In this document: piece by piece, positions 8,461-16,243 of the stretch
Position numbering within the stretch: the first letter of the stretch is position 1
How the letters are laid out: each line of letters opens with the position of its first letter
The notes under the pieces: generated by a model
Told to the model about the DNA's origin: nothing
Databases searched by the model: none
Seen by the model: only the letters and a program-made list of their open reading frames with translations
Assembly: GCF_014650715.1 (NCBI RefSeq)
Contig: NZ_BMVM01000006.1
Location: 1 to 64,000, forward strand
Length of the DNA stretch: 64,000 nucleotides
From: Streptomyces bluensis
GTDB taxonomy: Bacteria; Actinomycetota; Actinomycetes; Streptomycetales; Streptomycetaceae
Reading direction: 5' to 3'
Position numbers and translations under genes: made by a program

Positions 8461-9813
8461 GTGAGTTCGTTGCGGATCGTGTTGGGTGTGGGACGGACCC
8501 CCTCGGGGCACCGGGGAACTGGGCGGCGGCGGGCCGCGGCGGCCCTCGCCGCGGTGGTGTGCGCGTCGGTGCTCGCCGGGTGCGGCGACTCGGGCTCGAA
8601 CGAGTCCAAGGGCGGCCCGGAGAAGTCGAACGACCGCGGCCCGATCACTCTCGCCTCGGGCAAGGACACCACCGGTACCGTGCAAGGGCAGTTGGACCGC
8701 TGGAACAAGCAGCACCCCGACGAGAAGGTCACCTTGGTCGAACTGCCGGAGAGCGCGGATCAACAGCGCCAGCAGTTCATCCAGAACGCCCAGACCAAGT
8801 CGGACGCCTACACCGTGCTCAACCTCGACCCGATCTGGGTCGCCGAGTTCGCGGCCAACCAGTGGATCGACGAGCTGCCGGCCAAGGAGTTCCCGCTCGA
8901 CAAGATGATCCCCGCCGTCGTGAAGACCGGAAACTACTACGGCAAGCAGTACGGCATCCCGTTCAACACCAACGCCGGGCTGCTCTTCTACCGCACGGAC
9001 CTGCTCGACAAGATAGGTGCCAAGCCGCCCACCACCTGGGCCGAGATGAAGCAGGACTGCGAGAAGGTCCGCAAGCTCCCCGAGGGCAAGGGCATCGGTT
9101 GCTACGCCGGCCAGTTCGACAAGTACGAGGGGCTGACCGTCAACTTCTCCGAGGCCGTGGCCTCGGCAGGAGGCAATGTCGTCGACGCCAAGGGCAAGGC
9201 GACGGTCGACACCGAAGCGGCCAAGAAGGGCCTGCAGTTCCTCGTCGACGGCTTCAAGGACGGCACCATCCCCAAGCAGGCCGCCACCTACCAGGAGGAG
9301 GACGGCCGGCGTGCCTTCCAGGCGGGCAAGCTGCTCTTCCACCGGCAGTGGCCGTACCAGTGGACGCTTGCGGGCGCCAAGGACGGCTCCAGCAAGGTGG
9401 CCGGAAAGTTCGGCGTCGCCACGCTGCCCGGCCTCGCCGGGCCCGGCAGGTCGAGTCTCGGCGGACTCGACCTCGCGATCAGCAAGTTCGCCAAGAACAA
9501 GGCGACCGCGCTCGACTTCATCAAGTTCTTCTCCAACGAGGAGAACGCCCGCACGAACCTGAAGGTCACCTCGGCAGCCCCGCCGTACGCCGCCCTCTAT
9601 GACGACCCGGCGCTGCGCAAGCAGTTCCCGTACCTGGCCACGCTGAAGGACTCACTGGCCACGGCGACGCCACGGCCCGTCGTGGTGAAGTACGGCGACG
9701 CCACGGCCGCCATCCAGGAGAGCACCTCGGCCGCGCTGAGCGGCTCGAAGCCCGTCGACGCCGCCCTCGCCGACATGCAGAGGAACCTCTCTGCGGCGAT
9801 CGCCGAGAAGTAG
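8461..9813 (+). CDS. ABC sugar transporter, solute-binding lipoprotein
   Basis: Extracellular substrate-binding protein of 450 residues, family 1 (maltose-binding type). The N-terminus has Arg-rich residues, a hydrophobic segment and lipobox VLAGC with lipidated C41. The mature part shows the family pattern: NLDPIWVAEFAANQWIDELP, GKQYGIPFNTNAGLLFYRTD, WAEMKQDCEKV, ALDFIKFFSNEENA. GTG 8461 follows GAGGAGG. It heads an operon with two permeases and a GH65 enzyme, so the ligand is probably a glucose-containing di- or oligosaccharide. The operators upstream predict induction by sugar. Confidence 0.92.
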   Translation: MSSLRIVLGVGRTPSGHRGTGRRRAAAALAAVVCASVLAGCGDSGSNESKGGPEKSNDRGPITLASGKDTTGTVQGQLDRWNKQHPDEKVTLVELPESADQQRQQFIQNAQTKSDAYTVLNLDPIWVAEFAANQWIDELPAKEFPLDKMIPAVVKTGNYYGKQYGIPFNTNAGLLFYRTDLLDKIGAKPPTTWAEMKQDCEKVRKLPEGKGIGCYAGQFDKYEGLTVNFSEAVASAGGNVVDAKGKATVDTEAAKKGLQFLVDGFKDGTIPKQAATYQEEDGRRAFQAGKLLFHRQWPYQWTLAGAKDGSSKVAGKFGVATLPGLAGPGRSSLGGLDLAISKFAKNKATALDFIKFFSNEENARTNLKVTSAAPPYAALYDDPALRKQFPYLATLKDSLATATPRPVVVKYGDATAAIQESTSAALSGSKPVDAALADMQRNLSAAIAEK

Positions 9814-9825
9814 GCGGTCCCACTC

Positions 9826-10779
9826 GTGTCCGTCATCACCCCGACGCCGGGGCGCACGGCACGCCCGTCCCGGCCCGCGCGCACCTCGCGCCGGGCCGGG
9901 ACCGGCGGCCTGGCCGCGGCCCTGCTCTCGCCGACGCTGCTGGTCCTCGGCCTGGTCATCGGTTACCCCGTGGTGGCCGCCCTGCGGCTCTCCTTCCAGG
10001 TGTCCAGCGAGGGCATCGATCCGAGCACCGGATTCGTGTCGACCACCACGCACTACGGATTCGGCAACTACGCCGCTGTCTTCGCGGACGAACGGCTGTT
10101 GCGGGCTTGGTGGAACACCACCTCGTTCACCCTGGCCTCGGTCACACTCGAAGTCCTCATCGGCGTGCTCATGGCGCTGGTGATGCACCGGGCCTTCCGC
10201 GGTAGGGCGTTCGTCCGCGCTGCCATCCTCGTGCCCTGGGCCATCCCCACCGCGATCTCCGGCATCCTCTGGAAGTGGATCTTCAACAGCCAGGGAGTCG
10301 CCAACGCGCTCCTGGACACTCAGGTGCTGTGGAGCAGCGACGGGTTCCACGCCTGGCTCTCCGTGGTCGTCGCCGACACCTGGAAGACCGCACCGTTCGT
10401 CGCTCTGCTCGTCCTGGCCGGACTGCAGATCATCCCCGGCGAGCTGTACGAGGCCGCCCGCGTCGACGGCGCCTCCGCATGGCGTTCCTTCTGGCGGATC
10501 ACCCTGCCCCTGGTCCGCCCGGCCCTCGTGGTCGCCGTCCTGTTCCGCCTCCTGGACGTCCTGCGCATGTTCGACCTGCCGTACATCCTGGTGGGGCCGC
10601 GCAAGCCGTCGGTCGAGACGCTGTCCATGGCTGCCTTCCACGAGATGAACAATCTGCGCTTCGGCTCGGCCTCCGCGTACGCGGTCGTCCTGTTCGTCTA
10701 CGTCGCCGTCGTCGCCCTCGCGTTCGTCAAGCTGTTCGGCGCCGATCTGCTCGGCCGCGGCACCAGGAGTGAGCCATGA
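9826..10779 (+). CDS. ABC sugar transporter permease (MalF type)
   Basis: Inner-membrane permease of 317 residues with six predicted helices after an Arg/Pro-rich cytoplasmic N-terminus. The EAA loop that docks the ATPase is present: EAARVDGASAWRSFWRITLP. GTG 9826 lies 12 bases past the binding-protein stop. It overlaps the second permease by 4 bases (ATGA), so the two are probably translated together in equal amounts. The partner ATPase is not encoded here. Confidence 0.92.
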   Translation: MSVITPTPGRTARPSRPARTSRRAGTGGLAAALLSPTLLVLGLVIGYPVVAALRLSFQVSSEGIDPSTGFVSTTTHYGFGNYAAVFADERLLRAWWNTTSFTLASVTLEVLIGVLMALVMHRAFRGRAFVRAAILVPWAIPTAISGILWKWIFNSQGVANALLDTQVLWSSDGFHAWLSVVVADTWKTAPFVALLVLAGLQIIPGELYEAARVDGASAWRSFWRITLPLVRPALVVAVLFRLLDVLRMFDLPYILVGPRKPSVETLSMAAFHEMNNLRFGSASAYAVVLFVYVAVVALAFVKLFGADLLGRGTRSEP

Positions 10780-11648
10780 GCACGTTGCTTCTCACACGCT
10801 CTGCTCGGCGCGGGGCGACCGGGGGACGGCGCGGCGCCACCTGGGCCCGGCGCCTGGGTATCGCCGCAGTCGTCGCCTACTGCCTCGCGCCGTTCTACTG
10901 GATGCTGGTCTCCAGCCTGCGCAGGCCGGCCGACCAGTTCTCGAACGCGCCGCTGCCCGCCCCGGTGTCCTTCGACAACTACATGTCTGCCTTCGACCCC
11001 CACAACGGATTCGGCCGGGCGCTTGTCAACAGCCTCATCGTCGCCGGGATCACCACCGCGGTGACCCTGGTCGTCGGTATCTTCGCGGGATACGCCCTGG
11101 CGCGGCTGCACTTCCGCGGCAAGACGCTGATCCTGACGCTGATCATCGCGGCCTCGATGTTCCCGCCGATCATCCTGGTGGTGCCGCTCCTCCGGCTCTT
11201 CACGGACATCGCCTGGATCAACACCTACCAGGCGATGATCATCCCGAGCATGAGCTTCGCCCTGCCGCTGGCCGTGTGGAACCTCACCGCGTTCTTCCGC
11301 CAGATGCCCACCGAACTGGAGAAGGCCGCGCAGGTCGACGGCTGCACCCCGGCGCAGGCATTTCGCAAGGTCATGCTCCCCCTCGCCGCTCCGGGCGTCT
11401 TCACCACGGCCATCCTCGTCTTCATCCTCTCCTGGAACGAATTCCTCATCGCCGTCAGTGTGGTGAATGAACCTCAGAAGATGACCGCCAACGTGATCCT
11501 GTCCCTCTTCACCGGGGCGTACAAGTACGACCAGCCATTCGGGACACAGATGGCCGCCGGGGTCGTGGTGACCCTGCCGCTCGTCGTGGCCGTGCTGTTC
11601 TTCCAACGGCGGATCGTCGACGGCCTCACAGCGGGAGGGCTGAAGTAG
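10776..11648 (+). CDS. ABC sugar transporter permease (MalG type)
   Basis: Second permease of 290 residues. YCLAPFYWMLVSSLRRP opens the first helix, and the EAA loop is EKAAQVDGCTPAQAFRKVML. The C-terminus QRRIVDGLTAGGLK is typical of MalG-type subunits. The start overlaps the MalF-type stop (ATGA). Its stop TAG is followed at once by the GTG of the GH65 gene, which uses a Shine-Dalgarno (GGAGGG) inside this gene. Energising probably relies on a shared ATPase such as MsiK, as known for other Streptomyces sugar importers. Confidence 0.92.
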   Translation: MSTLLLTRSARRGATGGRRGATWARRLGIAAVVAYCLAPFYWMLVSSLRRPADQFSNAPLPAPVSFDNYMSAFDPHNGFGRALVNSLIVAGITTAVTLVVGIFAGYALARLHFRGKTLILTLIIAASMFPPIILVVPLLRLFTDIAWINTYQAMIIPSMSFALPLAVWNLTAFFRQMPTELEKAAQVDGCTPAQAFRKVMLPLAAPGVFTTAILVFILSWNEFLIAVSVVNEPQKMTANVILSLFTGAYKYDQPFGTQMAAGVVVTLPLVVAVLFFQRRIVDGLTAGGLK

Positions 11649-13931
11649 GTGAACGACCAGACCAGGGGCGGCCTCGCCCCGGCCGACGACGCGTGGGCGC
11701 TGGCCACGGACGGTCCTCTGGAAGCCTCCGGGCACGGGGGCGCCCGCATCGGTGCGCTCGTCGACCACCACCCCGCTTTCACCGGCAACGGCTGTTTCGC
11801 CGTACGTGTCCCGGCGGCCGGCAACGGCTTCGCCGAGACTCCCGTGCGCACCCAGTTCCACGTGGCGGGCCTCTACACCGGCCGGGACGGTGGCTGGTCC
11901 CGCAAGGCCTCCCTGCCGGCGTGGTCCACGCTCGACGTGAGCGACGGCAGCGGTTCGTTCAACGCCGCGTTCACCTCCCCGACCGGCGAACACGGGACCG
12001 CACCGGGCAGTGGCGAGCAGCTGATCGGCGGCGACTGGGCGCCGCTGACCCGTCCACGCGCCGGGGCGGCCCGCGGCATCGAGCGCTACCGGCAGTGCCT
12101 CGACCTGCGCACCGGGGTGATCACCACCGAGGCCCGCTGGACCTCCCCGGCGGGCCGGGTCACCGACGTGCGCTACGAGGTGTTCACCGACCGGTCCAGG
12201 CCGACCGTGGCCGTCGTGAGCGTGACGGTCACGCCGCACTGGGAGGGTGAACTCCTCGTCACCGACGCGCTGGACGAGCGCGGCGCTTCGCACACTCGGA
12301 CGGTGGAGCGGGGGGCGGGCGACGGCCGGATCTGGGCGGTCGTGGAAGCCGAGGGCAGCGGCGTCACGGCCGCACTCGTCAGCGTCGTGCACGGGCCGGA
12401 CAGTCCGGGCGGACCCGGGTACGAAGGGCCACGCCCGGCGCAGGACGGCACAGCGTCGCAGACCATCTCCGTCCACACCTCTCCCGGACGTCCGCTGACC
12501 TTCACCAAGTACGTGTCGGTGGTCACGTCCCACACCGCGGACGGTCCGCTGAGCACGGCCCGGGCCCACGCCGACGAGGCGGCCCGCGCGGGTCACACGC
12601 AGCTGGCCGAGGACAACCGGCGTGCCTGGCAGCACGAATGGGAGGGCGACATCGTCATACGCGGCGACGCCACGATGCAACGCCGCGTACGCGCCTCGAA
12701 GTTCTACCTCCTCACCAGTGCGCACGAGGACTCGCCCTGGTCGCCCTCGCCCTGCGGACTGTCCAGTGACGGCTACAACGGCCACGTCTTCTGGGACACC
12801 GAGACCTGGATCTGGCCCAGCCTGCTCGCCCAGCATCCGCACATCGCGCGCGGCGCCCTCGACTACCGGGTCGCCCGACTCGACGCGGCCCGCGCCGCCG
12901 CGGCCGAAGGGGGGCACCGGGGTGCCCGTTTCCCCTGGGAGAGCGGACTCACCGGTGACGAGGACACCCCCGGGTGGGTACCGTTCGGGCACCTCGAACA
13001 GCACGTCAGCGCCGATGTGGCCCTGGCGTTCTGGCAGTACTGGCTCGCCACCGGCGACCACGCATGGCTGCGTACCGCGGGACTGCCCGTGCTGAGCGCG
13101 GTCGCGGACTTCTGGGCCGACCGCGTCACCACCGACGCCGACGGCCGCTGCCACATCAACGGCGTGATCCCGCCGGACGAGTACGCGGTCGGACCGCACG
13201 ACGACTCCGTCTACACCAACGTCGCCGCCCGCGACGCCCTGCGCTTCGCCGCTCGGGCCGCCGAGGCGCTGGGCGTGAGCGCCGACCCGCGGTGGGCCGA
13301 GACCGCGGACCGCATCGTCGTCCCGTTCGACGAAGTGCTGGGCATTCACCCGGAGTTCACCGGATACGACGGCCAGACGATCAAGCAGGCCGACGTGGTG
13401 ATGCTCGCCTACCCGTGGGAGAACCCGCAGCCCCCCGAGGTCACCCGAGCCGATCTGGAGTACTACGCCCCCCGCACGGACAAGGAGGGGCCGTCGATGA
13501 CGGACTCGGTCCACTCCATCGTCCTTGCCGAACTCGGCGACGCCGAGGCGGCCTTCGAGTACACCCGGCGCAGTGTCGAACCGTTCGTCAGACCGCCCTT
13601 CGAACAGTTCGCCGAGGTCCGAGCCGGGGGCGCCTTCACCTTCCTGACCGGCCACGGCGGCTTTCTTCAGGAGTTCCTGTACGGCTATTCGGGACTGCGC
13701 TGGCGCGCCGACCGGGTCGTCCTCGCGCCCATCCTGCCCGGCTCGCTGGACGGCATCACCCTGCGGCGGCTCCGCTGGCAGGGCCGCGTCTTCGACGTGG
13801 ACATCCGGCACGACGGCACGACCGTGCGGCTCCACACAGGTGAGCCGCTCCCGGTGGAGACGGCGGGCACACTGCGGCACGTGGCGGCCGGGGGCGAGGT
13901 CATGGTCGCCACGCGGACGTCCACGTCGTAG
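11649..13931 (+). CDS. Glycoside hydrolase family 65 enzyme
   Basis: Cytosolic GH65-like protein of 760 residues without signal peptide. An N-terminal beta-sandwich (about 1-300) is followed by an (alpha/alpha)6 barrel with DGYNGHVFWDTETWIWPSLL, RFPWESGLTGDED, INGVIPPDEYAVGPHDDSVY (probable general acid E in PPDEY) and IKQADVVMLAYPWE, then a small C-terminal beta domain. The layout resembles the GH65 branch with trehalase, kojibiosidase and the vertebrate glucosylgalactosyl-hydroxylysine glucosidase, rather than classical maltose phosphorylase. It should split the imported glucoside inside the cell. Hydrolase or phosphorylase cannot be settled by eye. Convergent with lacI across a long inverted repeat. 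Confidence 0.85.
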   Translation: MNDQTRGGLAPADDAWALATDGPLEASGHGGARIGALVDHHPAFTGNGCFAVRVPAAGNGFAETPVRTQFHVAGLYTGRDGGWSRKASLPAWSTLDVSDGSGSFNAAFTSPTGEHGTAPGSGEQLIGGDWAPLTRPRAGAARGIERYRQCLDLRTGVITTEARWTSPAGRVTDVRYEVFTDRSRPTVAVVSVTVTPHWEGELLVTDALDERGASHTRTVERGAGDGRIWAVVEAEGSGVTAALVSVVHGPDSPGGPGYEGPRPAQDGTASQTISVHTSPGRPLTFTKYVSVVTSHTADGPLSTARAHADEAARAGHTQLAEDNRRAWQHEWEGDIVIRGDATMQRRVRASKFYLLTSAHEDSPWSPSPCGLSSDGYNGHVFWDTETWIWPSLLAQHPHIARGALDYRVARLDAARAAAAEGGHRGARFPWESGLTGDEDTPGWVPFGHLEQHVSADVALAFWQYWLATGDHAWLRTAGLPVLSAVADFWADRVTTDADGRCHINGVIPPDEYAVGPHDDSVYTNVAARDALRFAARAAEALGVSADPRWAETADRIVVPFDEVLGIHPEFTGYDGQTIKQADVVMLAYPWENPQPPEVTRADLEYYAPRTDKEGPSMTDSVHSIVLAELGDAEAAFEYTRRSVEPFVRPPFEQFAEVRAGGAFTFLTGHGGFLQEFLYGYSGLRWRADRVVLAPILPGSLDGITLRRLRWQGRVFDVDIRHDGTTVRLHTGEPLPVETAGTLRHVAAGGEVMVATRTSTS

Positions 13932-13966
13932 TGATGCCGGTGTGCCGCCGCGCACATCGGTCCGCC

Positions 13967-14092
13967 AGGGCGTGTTTCGAGAGTCCCGCCTGCCCCGCGG
14001 CGTCCGGCCCGCACCGGCGCCTTGCAATCGCACGCACCAGACGCCGCGGGGCCCACCCTTCGGGCGGACGACGGGACTTTCGAAAACGCCCT
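13967..14092. repeat. Nested inverted repeat (MITE-like / bidirectional terminator)
   Basis: Outer arms AGGGCGTGTTTCGAGAGTCC.. (13967-13988) and ..GGACTTTCGAAAACGCCCT (14072-14092) pair with one mismatch and one bulge. Inner arms GCCCCGCGGCGTC (13992-14004) and GACGCCGCGGGGC (14040-14052) pair perfectly. It fills the gap between the converging GH65 and lacI genes; its right end overlaps the TAG stop of lacI. The right arm is related to those at 32602 and 36821. Confidence 0.75.
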
Positions 14093-15212
14093 AGAGGCAG
14101 AGAGGACTGGCGTCCGGACCGGCCGGGGGCCGCGAGCCCTGCGAGGGCGCGGAGCTCGCGCGTACGACCAACTCGGGTGCCAGGAGCCGGCGCAGAGGCT
14201 CCGGCGGCGGTTCGCCATCCGCGCCGACGGGCCTCCCGGTCAGCCGCAGTACCTCCGCCATCACCAGCCGGCCCACCTCCTTGATCGGCTGACGAACGCT
14301 CGACAGTCCCATCGCCGCGGCCGCCGGAGAGTCGTCGAAGCCCACCACGGCGACGTCCCGGCCGGGGCGGAGCCCTTGGTCGCGCACCGCGTGCAGCGCC
14401 CCCACCGCGAACGTGTCGGTCGCCGCGACGACGGCTGTCGGCGGGCTGGGCCTGTCCAGGAGTTCCCTCATCAGCCGGGAACCGGTCGTCGTCGTGTCGT
14501 CGCCTCGCACGTCCAGTCGGTGGCTCGCCGCGAGCAGACCGTGCCGGTCCACGGCCGTCAGCCAGCCGTGCGCCCTCGCGTCGCCGGCACTGGACCCCTC
14601 GGGCCAGCCCAGGAATCCGATGCGCCGGTGACCGGCGGCGACCAAGTGGTCGACGGCCGAGGCGGTTCCCGCCGAGTTGTCGACGTCGGCCCAGCTGTAG
14701 CTCTCCGTGCCCACCGCCGTACGCCCGAAGGCCGTGAACGGCACCCCGGCCGCGGTGAGCCGGCCGGGCCGCGGATCGTCGGGCGTGATGTCGTAGAGCA
14801 CGACCCCGCTCACGACCCCCGCACGCCACAGGGCCGTGCACTGCTCGGTCTCCGCGGCGACATCGGTGGCGGCGAACAGCAACAGGTGATGGCCGCACTC
14901 CTGCCCCGCCTCGGCGAGCGCGTGCAGGAACCGGTCCTGGATGGCGGCCACCGTCTCCGCGTGCATCGGCACGATGCGGCAGCCGATCATGCGGGGCGAA
15001 CTCGCCCGCAGCGAGCGCGCCATGTGGTTGGGGTGGTAGCCCAGGTCGGCGATGGCACGACTGACCCGTTCCCGCGTCTCGGCGCGCACGCGGCTCGGTG
15101 CGTTCAGCACGTTGGAGACCGTCTGCCGCGATACGCCTGCCGCCTCGGCGACGTCCGAAATGGTCACGGACTGCGCAGGCGACGGCTGTGCGTTGCCGAA
15201 ACCGGCTGTCAC
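14091..15212 (-). CDS. LacI-family transcriptional regulator of the sugar cassette
   Basis: Repressor of 373 residues. The LacI helix-turn-helix and hinge are clear: TISDVAEAAGVSRQTVSNVL, GYHPNHMARSLRA. A periplasmic-binding-protein-like effector domain follows (MIGCRIVPMHAETVAAIQDR, DVAVVGFDDSPAAAAMGLSS, RQPIKEVGRLV). GTG 15212 is preferred over ATG 15257: it follows GGGGGAGGAGGAG, and the upstream ATG sits inside an operator-like sequence. A matching operator 34-45 bases upstream of the start predicts autoregulation. It most likely represses the importer-GH65 operon until the sugar enters. Confidence 0.92.
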   Translation of the reverse strand: MTAGFGNAQPSPAQSVTISDVAEAAGVSRQTVSNVLNAPSRVRAETRERVSRAIADLGYHPNHMARSLRASSPRMIGCRIVPMHAETVAAIQDRFLHALAEAGQECGHHLLLFAATDVAAETEQCTALWRAGVVSGVVLYDITPDDPRPGRLTAAGVPFTAFGRTAVGTESYSWADVDNSAGTASAVDHLVAAGHRRIGFLGWPEGSSAGDARAHGWLTAVDRHGLLAASHRLDVRGDDTTTTGSRLMRELLDRPSPPTAVVAATDTFAVGALHAVRDQGLRPGRDVAVVGFDDSPAAAAMGLSSVRQPIKEVGRLVMAEVLRLTGRPVGADGEPPPEPLRRLLAPELVVRASSAPSQGSRPPAGPDASPLCL

Positions 15213-15245
15213 ATTCTCCTCCTCCCCCACGCTGGAGCCCTCGAT

Positions 15246-15257
15246 TTTATCGTTCAT
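15246..15257 (-). promoter_or_regulatory. Putative LacI-family operator before the regulator gene
   Basis: On the minus strand, ATGAACGATAAA matches the operator at 8364 in 10 of 12 positions. Three AT-rich hits next to one LacI gene and its likely target in about 70 percent GC DNA are unlikely to be chance. Confidence 0.55.
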
Positions 15258-15342
15258 GTGGAGGCTGTCGAGGCCGCACCGGGAGGTGGGGGAGAACCAG
15301 GGGGCACGCAGACGGCCGACGTCGAGGCGGGTCACCGCCTCC

Positions 15343-15560
15343 AGGGTCCGCCATGCCGACGGCGCCGAGCTGTGGACCTGGCTCGTTCTCGCCGCCCACA
15401 CCCAGCTCCGCCTCGTCCGTCCCCTCGCCGAGGACCTGCGCCGACCTTGGGAGCGACCCGCCAAGCCCCGCCGTCTCACCCCCGCCCGCATCGGCCGGGG
15501 TTTCTGTAACATCCCCGCGACGGTGACCCGTCCGGCGGCTGGAGCGGGAACTGCCGCACG
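15343..15560 (+). pseudogene. C-terminal fragment of an IS701-like transposase
   Basis: The plus frame reads ELWTWLVLAAHTQLRLVRPL, AEDLRRPWERPAKPRRLTPA, RIGRGFCNI. This is the conserved C-terminal end of a common Streptomyces transposase, recalled from memory. No start, no catalytic core and no inverted repeats are present. With the recombinase remnants at 6.8-8.0 kb it brackets the sugar cassette. The rest of the 15213-15604 gap shows nothing else. Confidence 0.6.
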
Positions 15561-15604
15561 CCGGGCACCCTTCCACGGGCAGTTCGTTCGGGTCCCCAGG
15601 GATG

Positions 15605-16150
15605 TCAGTCGTCGAGGTCCTCGCACAGTTTGCGCAGCACTGCCCCGCAGCGACGGGCGTAGGCGTGCTGTAGGCCGCGGGCGGCCGCCCCGCCGGCACG
15701 CGTGTACCACTTCGCCGGGCGGCTGAACGCCGTGATGGTCAGCCAGACCGTGCCGTCGCCCGTGCGGTCGAGGACGAAGGCCTCCTCGCCGCACTCGGGG
15801 TGGCCGGGGAGGGTGCCGTAGGCCCAGCCCCTGCGGCGGGGTTCGTCCAGGGTCCACACCACGCGGCAGGGGGCCCTGATGACTCCGCCGAGGCTGACCG
15901 TGACATCGACGCCCGGCGCCGCCTCGGGGGCGTCCGTCGTGATGCCCACGCCGACCGCGCGGTGCAGTTCCCAGGTGAACAGCAGACGGGTGGCCCGGTC
16001 GAAGACGTCCGTGCCCTCGCCGACGCGGGTTCTGACGTCCATCGGCCGGAAGCCGGGCGGACAGTGACCGGACCGGGTCGCGCCCACGTCCGCGTAGGTG
16101 AAGGGACTGTCGGAGGAGGGGTTCAGGGGGAGGCCGTCCTTGGGGGGCAT
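15605..16150 (-). CDS. DUF1990 family protein
   Basis: Soluble protein of 181 residues of the DUF1990 family, common in actinobacteria and plants; function unknown, with a fold thought to bind a small ligand. Seen: FTYADVGATRSGHCPPGFR at the N-terminus, GVGITTDAPEAAPGVDVTVS, RRGWAYGTLPGHPECGEEAF, and LTITAFSRPAKWYTRAGG near the end. ATG 16150 is chosen because the frame upstream would cross a strong terminator hairpin; its Shine-Dalgarno is weak. Confidence 0.8.
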   Translation of the reverse strand: MPPKDGLPLNPSSDSPFTYADVGATRSGHCPPGFRPMDVRTRVGEGTDVFDRATRLLFTWELHRAVGVGITTDAPEAAPGVDVTVSLGGVIRAPCRVVWTLDEPRRRGWAYGTLPGHPECGEEAFVLDRTGDGTVWLTITAFSRPAKWYTRAGGAAARGLQHAYARRCGAVLRKLCEDLDD

Positions 16151-16165
16151 GGGGCCACAGCCTAA

Positions 16166-16202
16166 GGCGGTACCCGAAGCCGGATCTCCTTCGGGTACCG
16201 CC
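16166..16202 (-). terminator. Terminator of the M4 metalloprotease gene
   Basis: Perfect 14-bp stem GGCGGTACCCGAAG / CTTCGGGTACCGCC with a 9-base loop, 42 bases beyond the protease stop and upstream of the DUF1990 start. Confidence 0.8.
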
Positions 16203-16243
16203 GGGGGCACTCAGCTGTGCGGGTTACGCGAGCTGCGCGGGAG

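Noticed and set aside
10698..14033. 1111-residue open frame on the minus strand opposite the ABC-GH65 operon
   Set aside because: It is a high-GC antisense shadow: Asp/Gly/Arg/Val-rich without motifs, while the plus strand carries clear family motifs throughout.
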